Assembly: GCA_937920335.1 (NCBI GenBank)
Contig: CALGUT010000437.1
Location: 1-5,842 of the forward strand
Length of the DNA stretch: 5,842 nucleotides
From: an uncultured Opitutales bacterium
GTDB taxonomy: Bacteria; Verrucomicrobiota; Verrucomicrobiia; Opitutales; UBA2995
Direction of reading: 5' to 3'
A model generated the notes under the pieces. That model did not search any database. It saw only the letters and a program-made list of their open reading frames with translations, and had not been told where the DNA came from. Position numbers and translations under genes: made by a program. Of this stretch, positions 1 through 5,842 are shown in pieces (position 1 is the stretch's first letter; every line of letters begins with the position of its first letter).

Positions 1-161
1 CCAGATCCAAGAATTTTATCAACATTCACCAGACCCAAGACAACCAGGCCACCCAGCAACGCCATGACCAATAGGATTTCCATTAAGGTAAAACCACTCT
101 TGCGGCGTTTGTCCTTTAATCGCGTTGCTTCGGGGTTCGGGTGGGTTTGATTCGTATGCAT
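1..161 (-). CDS. Type II secretion pseudopilin or type IV pilin-like protein, N-terminal part (partial)
   Basis: The minus-strand frame from the ATG at 161 reads 53 codons without a stop and leaves the window at base 1, so only the N-terminus is visible. It contains a class III (prepilin) signal: a basic leader of about 23 residues (KDKRRKSG just before the cut), then FTLMEILLVMALLGGLVV. Prepilin peptidase would cleave after Gly23 and methylate the new Phe. The Glu at mature position 5, which family members use for assembly, is present, followed by the hydrophobic helix. Such proteins sit in the inner membrane and assemble into a pilus or pseudopilus. The start is well fixed because an in-frame TAA (165-167) lies two codons upstream. 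The leader is long for the family, and no Shine-Dalgarno sequence is seen. A GspG-like major pseudopilin is plausible from the residues after the helix (NVDKILGSG), but GspH, PilA or other prepilin-motif proteins cannot be excluded from this fragment. Confidence 0.85.
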   Translation of the reverse strand, partial: MHTNQTHPNPEATRLKDKRRKSGFTLMEILLVMALLGGLVVLGLVNVDKILGS

Positions 162-363
162 TGTTTAATCCAATTTGTTGTTTAAACGTTAGTTCCAGTG
201 AAAATGGTTAGGGTTCCCGTATCCAGAAAATTAATTGGAATTCGGAGCCCTAAATCTAGGTATTTTACAGTTTCCTAAATATTTCTCCTTTTCACAGAAT
301 CAAAAGCAGCTAAGTTGGTGGGACTACACACCCCAAGTACTCCACTCACCTATTCCCACTGTT
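162..363. other. Divergent intergenic region between the pilin-like gene and pntA
   Basis: This stretch of about 200 bp is more AT-rich than the genes beside it and must carry the promoters for the leftward pilin-like gene and the rightward pnt operon. I looked for paired -35 and -10 boxes on both strands and found no convincing pair. There is no clear operator palindrome. An in-frame open stretch upstream of pntA from a TTG at 235 adds 43 residues that do not resemble any PntA N-terminus, so I treat it as non-coding. Confidence 0.5.
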
Positions 364-1503
364 ATGGAAGGTTTTATACCTAAATCAAAAATACCCGGGG
401 AGAATCGTACCGCCCTAACCCCTGACTCCGCTGAGAAACTCATTCAATTGGGTTTTAAAGTAGGCGCTGAAACAGGCCTGGGCGACAAAAGCGGTTACCC
501 CGATAAACACTATGTAAATAAAGGCGTCACACTCTCGATCGACGATTCATCCGTGAACGAGGCCGATCTCGTTCTCGGGCTCGATCTCCCTACTCCCGAG
601 TTTATCGCACGCCTAAAACCGGGAAGCCTGTTCGTCGGTTACCTCGATCCCTTCTTCAACCTCGACCTACTCAAGGCATTCGCTGCGGCCAAGGTCAACG
701 CGATTTCAATGGAGATGGTTCCACGGACCACCCTCGCTCAGAAGATGGACGTGCTCAGCTCGCAGATGAATATTGCTGGTTACTACGCAGTCATCAAAGC
801 CGCTGAACGGTTGAATAAGGTCCTTCCCATGATGATGACTCCTGCGGGCACCATTTCACCGAGTCGTGTGTTCGTAATCGGCGTTGGAGTCGCGGGCCTC
901 CAAGCGATCGCAACCGCAAAGAGGCTTGGCGCACGGGTTGAAGCGTTCGATACCCGCCCCGTCGTTGAAGAACAGGTGAAGTCACTTGGAGCCAAGTTCG
1001 TCAAAATCGACCTTGGTGAAACTGGACAAACCGACCAGGGGTATGCGAAAGCGCTCACTCCGGAGCAGATCGAGCTGCAACGGCAAGGTATGGCGAAGGT
1101 TTGCGCCCAGTCGGACATCGTTATCACTACGGCTAAGTTATTCGGAAGAAAAGCCCCCACCCTTCTTACCAAAGATATGATCTCAGGTATGAAACCCGGA
1201 TCGGTAATCGTTGATCTGGCAGCCGCAGGCGGTGGGAATGTCGAAGGCACCATTTTAGATCAAGAAGTAATCACCGACAACGGAGTGATCATCGTCGGTG
1301 AAGGAGCCCTCGAGAGTCACGTGCCTTTCCATGCCTCACAAGTCTATGCAGCCAACATCGCGAGCCTGCTTGAACATTTCTGGGACAAGGAAAGCAATAC
1401 CCTAAAACTCGACCTGGAGGACGAAATCATGAAGGGCTGCCTCCTGACTCACAATGGCTCCGTTATTCACCCCACCTTTTTAGAACAACTGGCCGACGCC
1501 TAA
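364..1503 (+). CDS. pntA: NAD(P) transhydrogenase alpha subunit, NAD(H)-binding domain I (PntAA type)
   Basis: This is the peripheral domain I subunit of proton-translocating transhydrogenase. It passes hydride between NAD(H) and the NADP(H) held by PntB, on the cytoplasmic face. From the ATG at 364 the protein has 379 residues, the usual length when domain I is a separate gene. It starts with the family-like MEGFIPKSKIPGENRTALTP, although the common PKE is PKS here. The RQD-loop residues Arg121, Gln126 and Asp129 lie in PRTTLAQKMD, with the spacing known from the Rhodospirillum enzyme. A Rossmann nucleotide site follows: GVGVAG (173-178) and the strand-2 acid Asp196 in FDTRP. Tyr227 in GYAKALTP marks the mobile loop, and LFGRKAP plus KPGSVIVDLAA complete the fold. 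An upstream in-frame TTG at 235 would give 422 residues, but its extra 43 residues are unlike the family. No clear Shine-Dalgarno sequence precedes 364. The gene is first in pntA-pntAB-pntB, 11 nt before pntAB. Alanine dehydrogenase is related but does not fit this neighbourhood. Confidence 0.95.
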   Translation: MEGFIPKSKIPGENRTALTPDSAEKLIQLGFKVGAETGLGDKSGYPDKHYVNKGVTLSIDDSSVNEADLVLGLDLPTPEFIARLKPGSLFVGYLDPFFNLDLLKAFAAAKVNAISMEMVPRTTLAQKMDVLSSQMNIAGYYAVIKAAERLNKVLPMMMTPAGTISPSRVFVIGVGVAGLQAIATAKRLGARVEAFDTRPVVEEQVKSLGAKFVKIDLGETGQTDQGYAKALTPEQIELQRQGMAKVCAQSDIVITTAKLFGRKAPTLLTKDMISGMKPGSVIVDLAAAGGGNVEGTILDQEVITDNGVIIVGEGALESHVPFHASQVYAANIASLLEHFWDKESNTLKLDLEDEIMKGCLLTHNGSVIHPTFLEQLADA

Positions 1504-1514
1504 CCCACGGAAAC

Positions 1515-1802
1515 ATGGATATTATATTACTACTATTTATTTTCACCTTGGCGGCGTTTCTCGGCACGGAGCTCATCGCCAAGGTTCCATCGCAGCTACA
1601 TACGCCTCTCATGTCCGGGTCCAATGCCATATCGGGTATTACCATCGTAGGAGCCTTGCTCGCGACCATGCAAAACCCGGACGGCACCTTAGCCATGATC
1701 CTTGGTTTCGCCGCACTCATAATGGCAACGATCAATGTAGTCGGCGGTTACCTGGTCACAGACCGGATGCTGGGAATGTTTAAAAAGAAAGGGGGAAAAT
1801 AA
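1515..1802 (+). CDS. pntAB: NAD(P) transhydrogenase alpha-2 subunit, short membrane subunit (PntAB)
   Basis: This 95-residue integral membrane protein supplies the first transmembrane helices of domain II, the proton channel, and partners PntB. It shows three hydrophobic helices at about residues 3-21, 38-52 and 58-80. The hallmark HTPLMSGSNAISGI (29-42) precedes the second helix, and the final helix ends in GGYLVTDRMLGMFKKK with a basic cytoplasmic tail. In E. coli this segment is fused to the C-terminus of PntA; here it is a separate gene, as in Rhodospirillum and Thermus. Ser40 stands where I recall the Thermus subunit having its channel histidine (His42). The gene begins 11 nt after pntA and ends 2 nt before pntB, so all three are very likely translated from one message. 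Only a weak GGA lies just ahead of its ATG. Confidence 0.95.
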   Translation: MDIILLLFIFTLAAFLGTELIAKVPSQLHTPLMSGSNAISGITIVGALLATMQNPDGTLAMILGFAALIMATINVVGGYLVTDRMLGMFKKKGGK

Positions 1803-1804
1803 TT

Positions 1805-3226
1805 ATGGATACTTCGATCCTGATCAATTTTTTCTACATCGTCTCCGCGATCTTCTTTATCTACGGGATCAAGATGCTTGGCTCTGCCGCGACCGCTCGA
1901 AAGGGAAATAGGGTTTCAGCTATCGGTATGCTCATTGCCGTAGTCGTGACCCTTATCGACAGGGAGGTATTTGATAGCTGGATCTGGATCGTTACCGGAA
2001 TCGGTATTGGTTCAGTCATCGGCATCGTAGCCGCCAAGAAAGTGGAAATGACCTCCATGCCGGAACTGGTCGCCCTATTTAACGGATTCGGCGGACTTGC
2101 GAGTCTCTTCGTCGGCTGGGCCGAATTCCAGAAAGTCGTAGATTCCAAGGCCGAGGCCTTAGGTGCCCTATCGTTCGCCTCATTGGACAACTTTACGGCC
2201 TCAGCCATTTTCCTCGCGGTATTTATCGGTGGTATTACCTTTACTGGGAGTGTTTATGCTTGGGGTAAGCTCTCAGGAAAAATTAGCGGACAAGCCAAGG
2301 TCTTTGGCGGACAGAAAGCATTCAACTTGATTATCACGCTCGGCATCCTGGTCGCAGGCATACTCTATGCAGCAGCTCCCAACGGTGACTACGCATTTGC
2401 CCTGTTTATCGCATTTGTAGTATTGTCACTGATTCTCGGAATCTTTGGAGTCATGCCGATTGGCGGCGGCGATATGCCAGTGGTGATTTCCCTTTTAAAT
2501 AGCTGTTCGGGCCTTGCTGCTTGCGCGGCCGGGTTCGTGATCCAGAACAACGTGCTTATCGTAGCGGGATGTTTGGTGGGTGCCAGTGGACTCATCCTGA
2601 CTATCATCATGTGTAAAGCCATGAACCGAACATTGGCGAATGTCCTATTCAGTGGATTTGGCGCGACGGCGCAAAGCACGGGCGGCAAGCAAGAGGGTGA
2701 GATGAAAGCCATCAGCGGAGAGGATGCCTACTACGTCCTGGAAGCAGCCAGTAGTGTCGTATTCGTACCCGGATACGGCATGGCCGTTGCTCAAGCGCAA
2801 CATGCGGTCAAAGAGCTCGGGGAAATCTTAGAAGAAAATGGTGCTGAGGTTCGCTACGCCATCCACCCGGTTGCCGGTCGAATGCCCGGACATATGAACG
2901 TACTTTTAGCCGAGGCCGACGTCCCCTACGAACAATTGTCTGAAATGGATGATGTGAATCCAATCATGAGCACCGTTGATGTAGCTATCGTCATCGGAGC
3001 CAACGATGTAGTAAACCCGGCCGCTGGGGAAGATCCCAGTAGTCCGATTTACGGCATGCCGATCATCAAGGTATTTGAAGCCAAAACCGTCTTCGCACTC
3101 AAACGCGGCCAGGGTGCCGGATTCTCCGGACTGGTGAATCAACTCTTCTTCCGCGAAAATACCCGCATGCTTTACGGCGATGCAAAAGCAACCGTCACTG
3201 ATCTGGTCGCTCAATTTAAGGAGTAG
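1805..3226 (+). CDS. pntB: NAD(P) transhydrogenase beta subunit (PntB)
   Basis: This subunit of 473 residues, normal for the family, forms most of the proton channel (domain II) and binds NADP(H) (domain III), coupling inward proton flow to NADPH formation. Residues 1 to about 285 hold about nine hydrophobic helices, with family signatures KKVEMTSMPELVA (78-90), GGGDMPVVISLLNS (220-233; Asp223 matches E. coli Asp213) and IIMCKAMNR (267-275). Domain III, from about 298, has GYGMAVAQAQH (323-333), HPVAGRMPGHMNVLLAEA (354-371), IGANDVVNP (397-405) and NTRMLYGDAK (452-461). Two departures stand out. E. coli channel residue His91 is Asn93 here, and the NADP loop reads KRGQGAGFSG (433-442) rather than the E. 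coli-like KRSMNTGYAG. A purine run with GGGGG (1791-1795) sits 9 nt before the ATG as a possible ribosome binding site. It is the last gene of the operon, followed by a probable terminator. Confidence 0.96.
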   Translation: MDTSILINFFYIVSAIFFIYGIKMLGSAATARKGNRVSAIGMLIAVVVTLIDREVFDSWIWIVTGIGIGSVIGIVAAKKVEMTSMPELVALFNGFGGLASLFVGWAEFQKVVDSKAEALGALSFASLDNFTASAIFLAVFIGGITFTGSVYAWGKLSGKISGQAKVFGGQKAFNLIITLGILVAGILYAAAPNGDYAFALFIAFVVLSLILGIFGVMPIGGGDMPVVISLLNSCSGLAACAAGFVIQNNVLIVAGCLVGASGLILTIIMCKAMNRTLANVLFSGFGATAQSTGGKQEGEMKAISGEDAYYVLEAASSVVFVPGYGMAVAQAQHAVKELGEILEENGAEVRYAIHPVAGRMPGHMNVLLAEADVPYEQLSEMDDVNPIMSTVDVAIVIGANDVVNPAAGEDPSSPIYGMPIIKVFEAKTVFALKRGQGAGFSGLVNQLFFRENTRMLYGDAKATVTDLVAQFKE

Positions 3227-3266
3227 GTTAATCGCAACTATCAAACGGATCATTTTTCAAAGGAGA

Positions 3267-3299
3267 CGGATGTTCAATACTGAGCATCTGTTTTCATTT
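3267..3299 (+). terminator. Probable Rho-independent terminator of the pnt operon
   Basis: CGGATGTTCA (3267-3276) pairs with TGAGCATCTG (3281-3290) to give a 10-bp stem with two G-U wobbles and a four-base loop, ATAC. TTTTCATTT follows at once. It lies 40 nt after the pntB stop and points rightward. In the leftward direction, after lnt, the tail is CGTCTCCTTTG, so it would be a poor terminator for the convergent gene. The stem is only moderately GC-rich and the T-run is short, so termination may be partial. Confidence 0.65.
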
Positions 3300-3311
3300 A
3301 AATCTAGAGAG

Positions 3312-4976
3312 TTATCGGTCGGGAACGTTGAGCTTAATCTTCTCAACTTCTGCCCACTCTTCTTCCTCAGTCATAGCACCCGTTTTCCGAATGATTAGGA
3401 ACCAAAACAGAAATAGTATCAGCACGCACACTCCGATAAACCAATTCCCGTATTGCACAAAAAAGGTGAGCTTTTGAAAGCTTCTCGGATCATAAGTTAC
3501 GTCGACCACTTCGCTACCACGAAAATATACCGATCCTTCGGCCGTCTCCAATACGTCCCTAATATTTCCATATTCGTCAATCCAACCACTCCATCCACCA
3601 TTGCCTACACGCACGACGGGGCGAAACGTCTCCACTGCCCGCAACACCGAATGAGCAGCGTGTTGGTAGGCTGCTCCCTCTTCGCCGTACCATGCATCGT
3701 TGGTCACCACCATTAACACCCGAGCCCCCGCTTTCACCGAGTCGACCGCCAATCCAGGAAAGATGTCTTCGTAGCATATCAACGGACCTACCGGAATCGC
3801 ACCCTCATCTTCATTGAGCTGAAGCCGCAAAGGACCAGGTGATTCACCGGGCGAGATATCCGAACCGATAGGAACAAATTTCTCCAGAAAAAATAAGAGA
3901 TTTCTAAATGGAATATACTCACCAAACGGCACTCGCTGTCTCTTGCGATAATAAGTCATCGAAAGACCTTCTTCCGGGTAAATGGCCATCAGCCCGTTAT
4001 ACCAAGGATCGTCACTGAACGTTTCGCCCTCAGCAGCCAACGCACCCATCAATAAAGGTCCACCAAAATCACGACTTAGATTTTCGGCCCAGATCTTCAT
4101 TCCCTCGTCGCCAATAAGCGGATACGGCAATACTGCTTCCGGAAAGATCGCGATATCCGCACCAATCGCTTTTTGAAACACCACTTGCCGTTCGATCTCA
4201 GCCATAATGTCTCGGGCCTTACTACTGTCCCATTTTTCATTTTGCGGGACGTAAGGTTGAATTAATGCTGCCCGAAAAAATGATTGTCGCTCTACATGTT
4301 CGAACTTTATCTGAAAAAGCCCAAACGTCGCGAACATCCACACGACCACACCGATAAGAAATTCGGGACAGAGCCTTAGCCAGCCCTTCTGCTTGGTCTT
4401 AAAAAGATGGCGCACATAAAATGCGATCACCAGTCCCACCATCATCAGGAGAAAAGATGCCCCATAAAAACCCGTGTAAGAGGATACCTGAAGCATTAAC
4501 GGGCGCTGCCATTGACTCGCCGCCAAAGGTAGCCACGGAAGTCCGCTTAAGAAGAACGTACGGATAAACTCAAGGATAGTCCACACACTACAAATACTCA
4601 GAATACCCACCATCCGAGACAGCGCATTTCGGTCCTTAAACTTGGGAAGCAACCAAAATACCGACCACGTCCAAACGAGCGGAAACAGAGATAGAATAGT
4701 CGCCACAGCAAGCCAGCCGAACCAGGTCACGTGGCGCAGCCAAACCATTAAGACAACCCATGACAGCCAGAACCCTCCACCCACTGCCCAGAGAAACTGC
4801 TTACGAGAAGGGGTCTGATAAAACAGCCATAATGCCGCTGGAATGGGCAACAGATACCCGAGCTCGGCGACATCAAACGGAGGAAACGCAAACGTGTGAA
4901 TACAAAAAGTGACAATGAAAGCGCCCCAAGCCCACACCGTTTGAGAGGTACGTTTATTCGGGGTTTCTTCGCTCAT
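3312..4976 (-). CDS. lnt: Apolipoprotein N-acyltransferase (Lnt)
   Basis: Lnt transfers an acyl chain from a phospholipid to the N-terminal cysteine of lipoproteins, the last step of lipoprotein maturation, in the inner membrane with its active site facing the periplasm. The 554-residue protein has hydrophobic helices over residues 13-222, a nitrilase-fold (CN hydrolase) domain at about 233-495, and a closing helix at about 508-529. The triad is visible: Glu280 in IFPEAVLPYP, Lys345 in YYRKRQRVPFGEY and Cys401 in PLICYEDIFPG. Accessory Glu353 and Glu403 are also present. The later motif NGGWSGWIDEYG (459-470) replaces the proteobacterial NTG-type segment. After the last helix a charged tail of 25 residues, rich in Glu and Lys, extends into the cytoplasm, which helps make the protein longer than the 512-residue E. 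coli enzyme. It lies 38 bp downstream of secA, converges on pntB and has no evident Shine-Dalgarno sequence at its ATG. Confidence 0.95.
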   Translation of the reverse strand: MSEETPNKRTSQTVWAWGAFIVTFCIHTFAFPPFDVAELGYLLPIPAALWLFYQTPSRKQFLWAVGGGFWLSWVVLMVWLRHVTWFGWLAVATILSLFPLVWTWSVFWLLPKFKDRNALSRMVGILSICSVWTILEFIRTFFLSGLPWLPLAASQWQRPLMLQVSSYTGFYGASFLLMMVGLVIAFYVRHLFKTKQKGWLRLCPEFLIGVVVWMFATFGLFQIKFEHVERQSFFRAALIQPYVPQNEKWDSSKARDIMAEIERQVVFQKAIGADIAIFPEAVLPYPLIGDEGMKIWAENLSRDFGGPLLMGALAAEGETFSDDPWYNGLMAIYPEEGLSMTYYRKRQRVPFGEYIPFRNLLFFLEKFVPIGSDISPGESPGPLRLQLNEDEGAIPVGPLICYEDIFPGLAVDSVKAGARVLMVVTNDAWYGEEGAAYQHAAHSVLRAVETFRPVVRVGNGGWSGWIDEYGNIRDVLETAEGSVYFRGSEVVDVTYDPRSFQKLTFFVQYGNWFIGVCVLILFLFWFLIIRKTGAMTEEEEWAEVEKIKLNVPDR

Positions 4977-5000
4977 CTAAACGGTTAGCCACAGGCACAT

Positions 5001-5015
5001 GACCTCCACGAGGTC
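5001..5015 (-). promoter_or_regulatory. Small hairpin at the secA-lnt junction enclosing a GGAGGT sequence
   Basis: On the minus strand GACCTC-GTG-GAGGTC forms a perfect 6-bp stem with a three-base loop. Its first base is the last base of the secA stop codon TAG (5017-5015). No T-run follows, so it is not an intrinsic terminator. The 3' arm contains GGAGGT, the best Shine-Dalgarno-like sequence at this junction, 1 nt before a mini-ORF ATG (5000) and 25 nt before the lnt ATG. A ribosome ending secA would open the stem, so translational coupling is possible, but this is inference and a chance hairpin is a real alternative. Confidence 0.35.
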
Positions 5016-5842
5016 TATTTCCCGTGGCATTGCTTGTATTTCTTCCCGCTTCCGCAAGGGCAAGGATCATTGCGACCAACTTTTGGCATATCACGCGTAA
5101 CCGGCTCAGCTTTGATACGCGCAGCGGGATTCATCCTCGGCTGCCCCGCACTCGATTGTCTCAATTGGGCTGGTAGATTCTGTTTCTGTTCTTCATCCGA
5201 TGCAGAGGAAGCTTGCGCCGGGCCAAGCGTTGGCTGACTGGCCTGAACCCGTTTCATACGATCCTGTAGTGCGTCGATAATATTCTTTTCCAACATCACC
5301 GCCGAGCGGAATAGCGATGTCGCTATTTGCGTGCGAACGCTATCAAGCATCTGCTCGAAATAAGAGAATCCCTCTTTTTTATATTCACTGAGTGGATCTT
5401 TCTGACCAAGCGCACGGATTCCTACACTTCGACGAAGATCTTCCATTTCAGTTAGATGATCCTGCCAATGACGATCCAATGCAGAAATGACAATCCAGCG
5501 CTCCAACTTCTTAAACGCATCGGGTTGTTGTAGGCCTTCTTTCTTGTCGTAGGCTTCTTCGATTTTAGCAAAAATTGCAGCATGCGCTGACTCAGCATTC
5601 TTCCAATCAACAGCGTCTTCCGCAAGAGCGATTGGAAAGTGAGTATTGATCCAACGAAGGAGGCCTTTTCGATCTTCGTGATCTACTGCCTCAGGAGTAT
5701 CGGAGAATAGAGAGGCATCCTCAAGACGAACGTCCAGTTCCTCTTTAATCATATCATAAATGATCTCCTTAGGCTTATCGTCGTGCAGCGCTTCATTGCG
5801 CAGCCCGTAAATTACTTCGCGCTGCTTGTTTAATACATCATC
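5015..5842 (-). CDS. secA: Preprotein translocase ATPase SecA, C-terminal part (partial)
   Basis: SecA is the cytoplasmic motor that pushes unfolded preproteins through SecYEG. The reading frame is open to the window edge, so the true start lies outside; an internal ATG at 5752 is not the start. The visible 275 residues begin in the family segment DDVLNKQREVIYGLRNEAL. They continue through the helical scaffold and wing region, with WIVISALDRHWQDHLTEMEDLRRSVG (116-141) followed by GQKDPLSEYKKEGFSYFEQML (146-166). A low-complexity linker rich in Gln, Ala, Ser and Pro (about 200-250) leads to the zinc-binding tail GRNDPCPCGSGKKYKQCHGK. The zinc ligands Cys261, Cys263, Cys272 and His273 are all intact. 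In well-studied SecA this tail binds SecB and phospholipid. The ATPase domains are off the window. The gene is followed at 38 bp by lnt on the same strand, consistent with an export and lipoprotein-maturation operon. Confidence 0.97.
   Translation of the reverse strand, partial: DDVLNKQREVIYGLRNEALHDDKPKEIIYDMIKEELDVRLEDASLFSDTPEAVDHEDRKGLLRWINTHFPIALAEDAVDWKNAESAHAAIFAKIEEAYDKKEGLQQPDAFKKLERWIVISALDRHWQDHLTEMEDLRRSVGIRALGQKDPLSEYKKEGFSYFEQMLDSVRTQIATSLFRSAVMLEKNIIDALQDRMKRVQASQPTLGPAQASSASDEEQKQNLPAQLRQSSAGQPRMNPAARIKAEPVTRDMPKVGRNDPCPCGSGKKYKQCHGK

Noticed and set aside
162..300. Candidate promoter boxes such as TTTACA at 264 (plus strand) and a TAAAAT on the minus strand near 262-267
   Set aside because: None has a matching partner box at 16-18 bp, so they cannot be told from AT-rich background.
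249..386. The heptamer CCTAAAT occurs three times (249, 274 and 379) near the pntA start
   Set aside because: The spacing is irregular (25 and 105 bp), the third copy lies inside the coding sequence, and short AT-rich words recur by chance.
783..1253. Open minus-strand frame of 156 codons opposite pntA
   Set aside because: It lies wholly antisense to a well-conserved coding region, and its Ser-, Pro- and Arg-rich translation is typical of a shadow frame.
3296..3303. The palindrome ATTTAAAT between pntB and lnt
   Set aside because: It is an eight-base AT palindrome in an AT-rich gap with no sign of an operator or a second copy.
3180..3398. Plus-strand frame spanning the end of pntB, the terminator and the end of lnt
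   Set aside because: It overlaps two real genes in other frames and runs through the terminator hairpin; its translation has no protein-like features.
3453..3716. Open plus-strand frame of 87 codons opposite lnt
   Set aside because: It is antisense to the catalytic domain of Lnt, with no recognisable motif and no ribosome binding site.

Overview
The window looks like ordinary chromosomal housekeeping DNA from a Gram-negative bacterium. Lnt implies an outer membrane carrying triacylated lipoproteins. The wording of the SecA C-terminal part, the Lnt motif NGGWSGWIDEYG and the pilin-type N-terminus lean towards Verrucomicrobiota or related PVC bacteria. That placement is an inference from remembered family sequences, not a search result. 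GC content is close to half by eye. I see no insertion sequence, CRISPR array, tRNA, rRNA or other sign of transfer.

Layout. The left edge (1-161, minus strand) holds the N-terminus of a type II secretion or type IV pilin-like protein that runs off the window. A gap of about 200 bp (162-363) separates it from a divergent plus-strand operon, pntA-pntAB-pntB (364-3226). This operon encodes the three-subunit, proton-translocating NAD(P) transhydrogenase. It is tightly packed, with gaps of 11 and 2 nt, and is followed by a hairpin and T-run that looks like an intrinsic terminator (3267-3299). Two minus-strand genes converge on it: lnt (3312-4976), for apolipoprotein N-acyltransferase, and the last 275 codons of secA (5015 to beyond 5842). 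These two are 38 bp apart with no recognisable terminator between them, so they are probably co-transcribed in the order secA, lnt.

How the genes work together. PntA binds NAD(H), PntAB and PntB form the proton channel, and the C-terminal part of PntB binds NADP(H). The complex uses the proton-motive force to make NADPH. SecA drives export of preproteins, including lipoprotein precursors, and Lnt carries out the last acylation step on exported lipoproteins, so the secA-lnt pairing makes functional sense. The pilin-like protein belongs to envelope and secretion functions but is not evidently linked to the transhydrogenase.

I found no undescribed system. The points most worth a second look are the apparent absence of the usual channel histidine from the transhydrogenase membrane domain, and a small hairpin with a mini-ORF at the secA-lnt junction.
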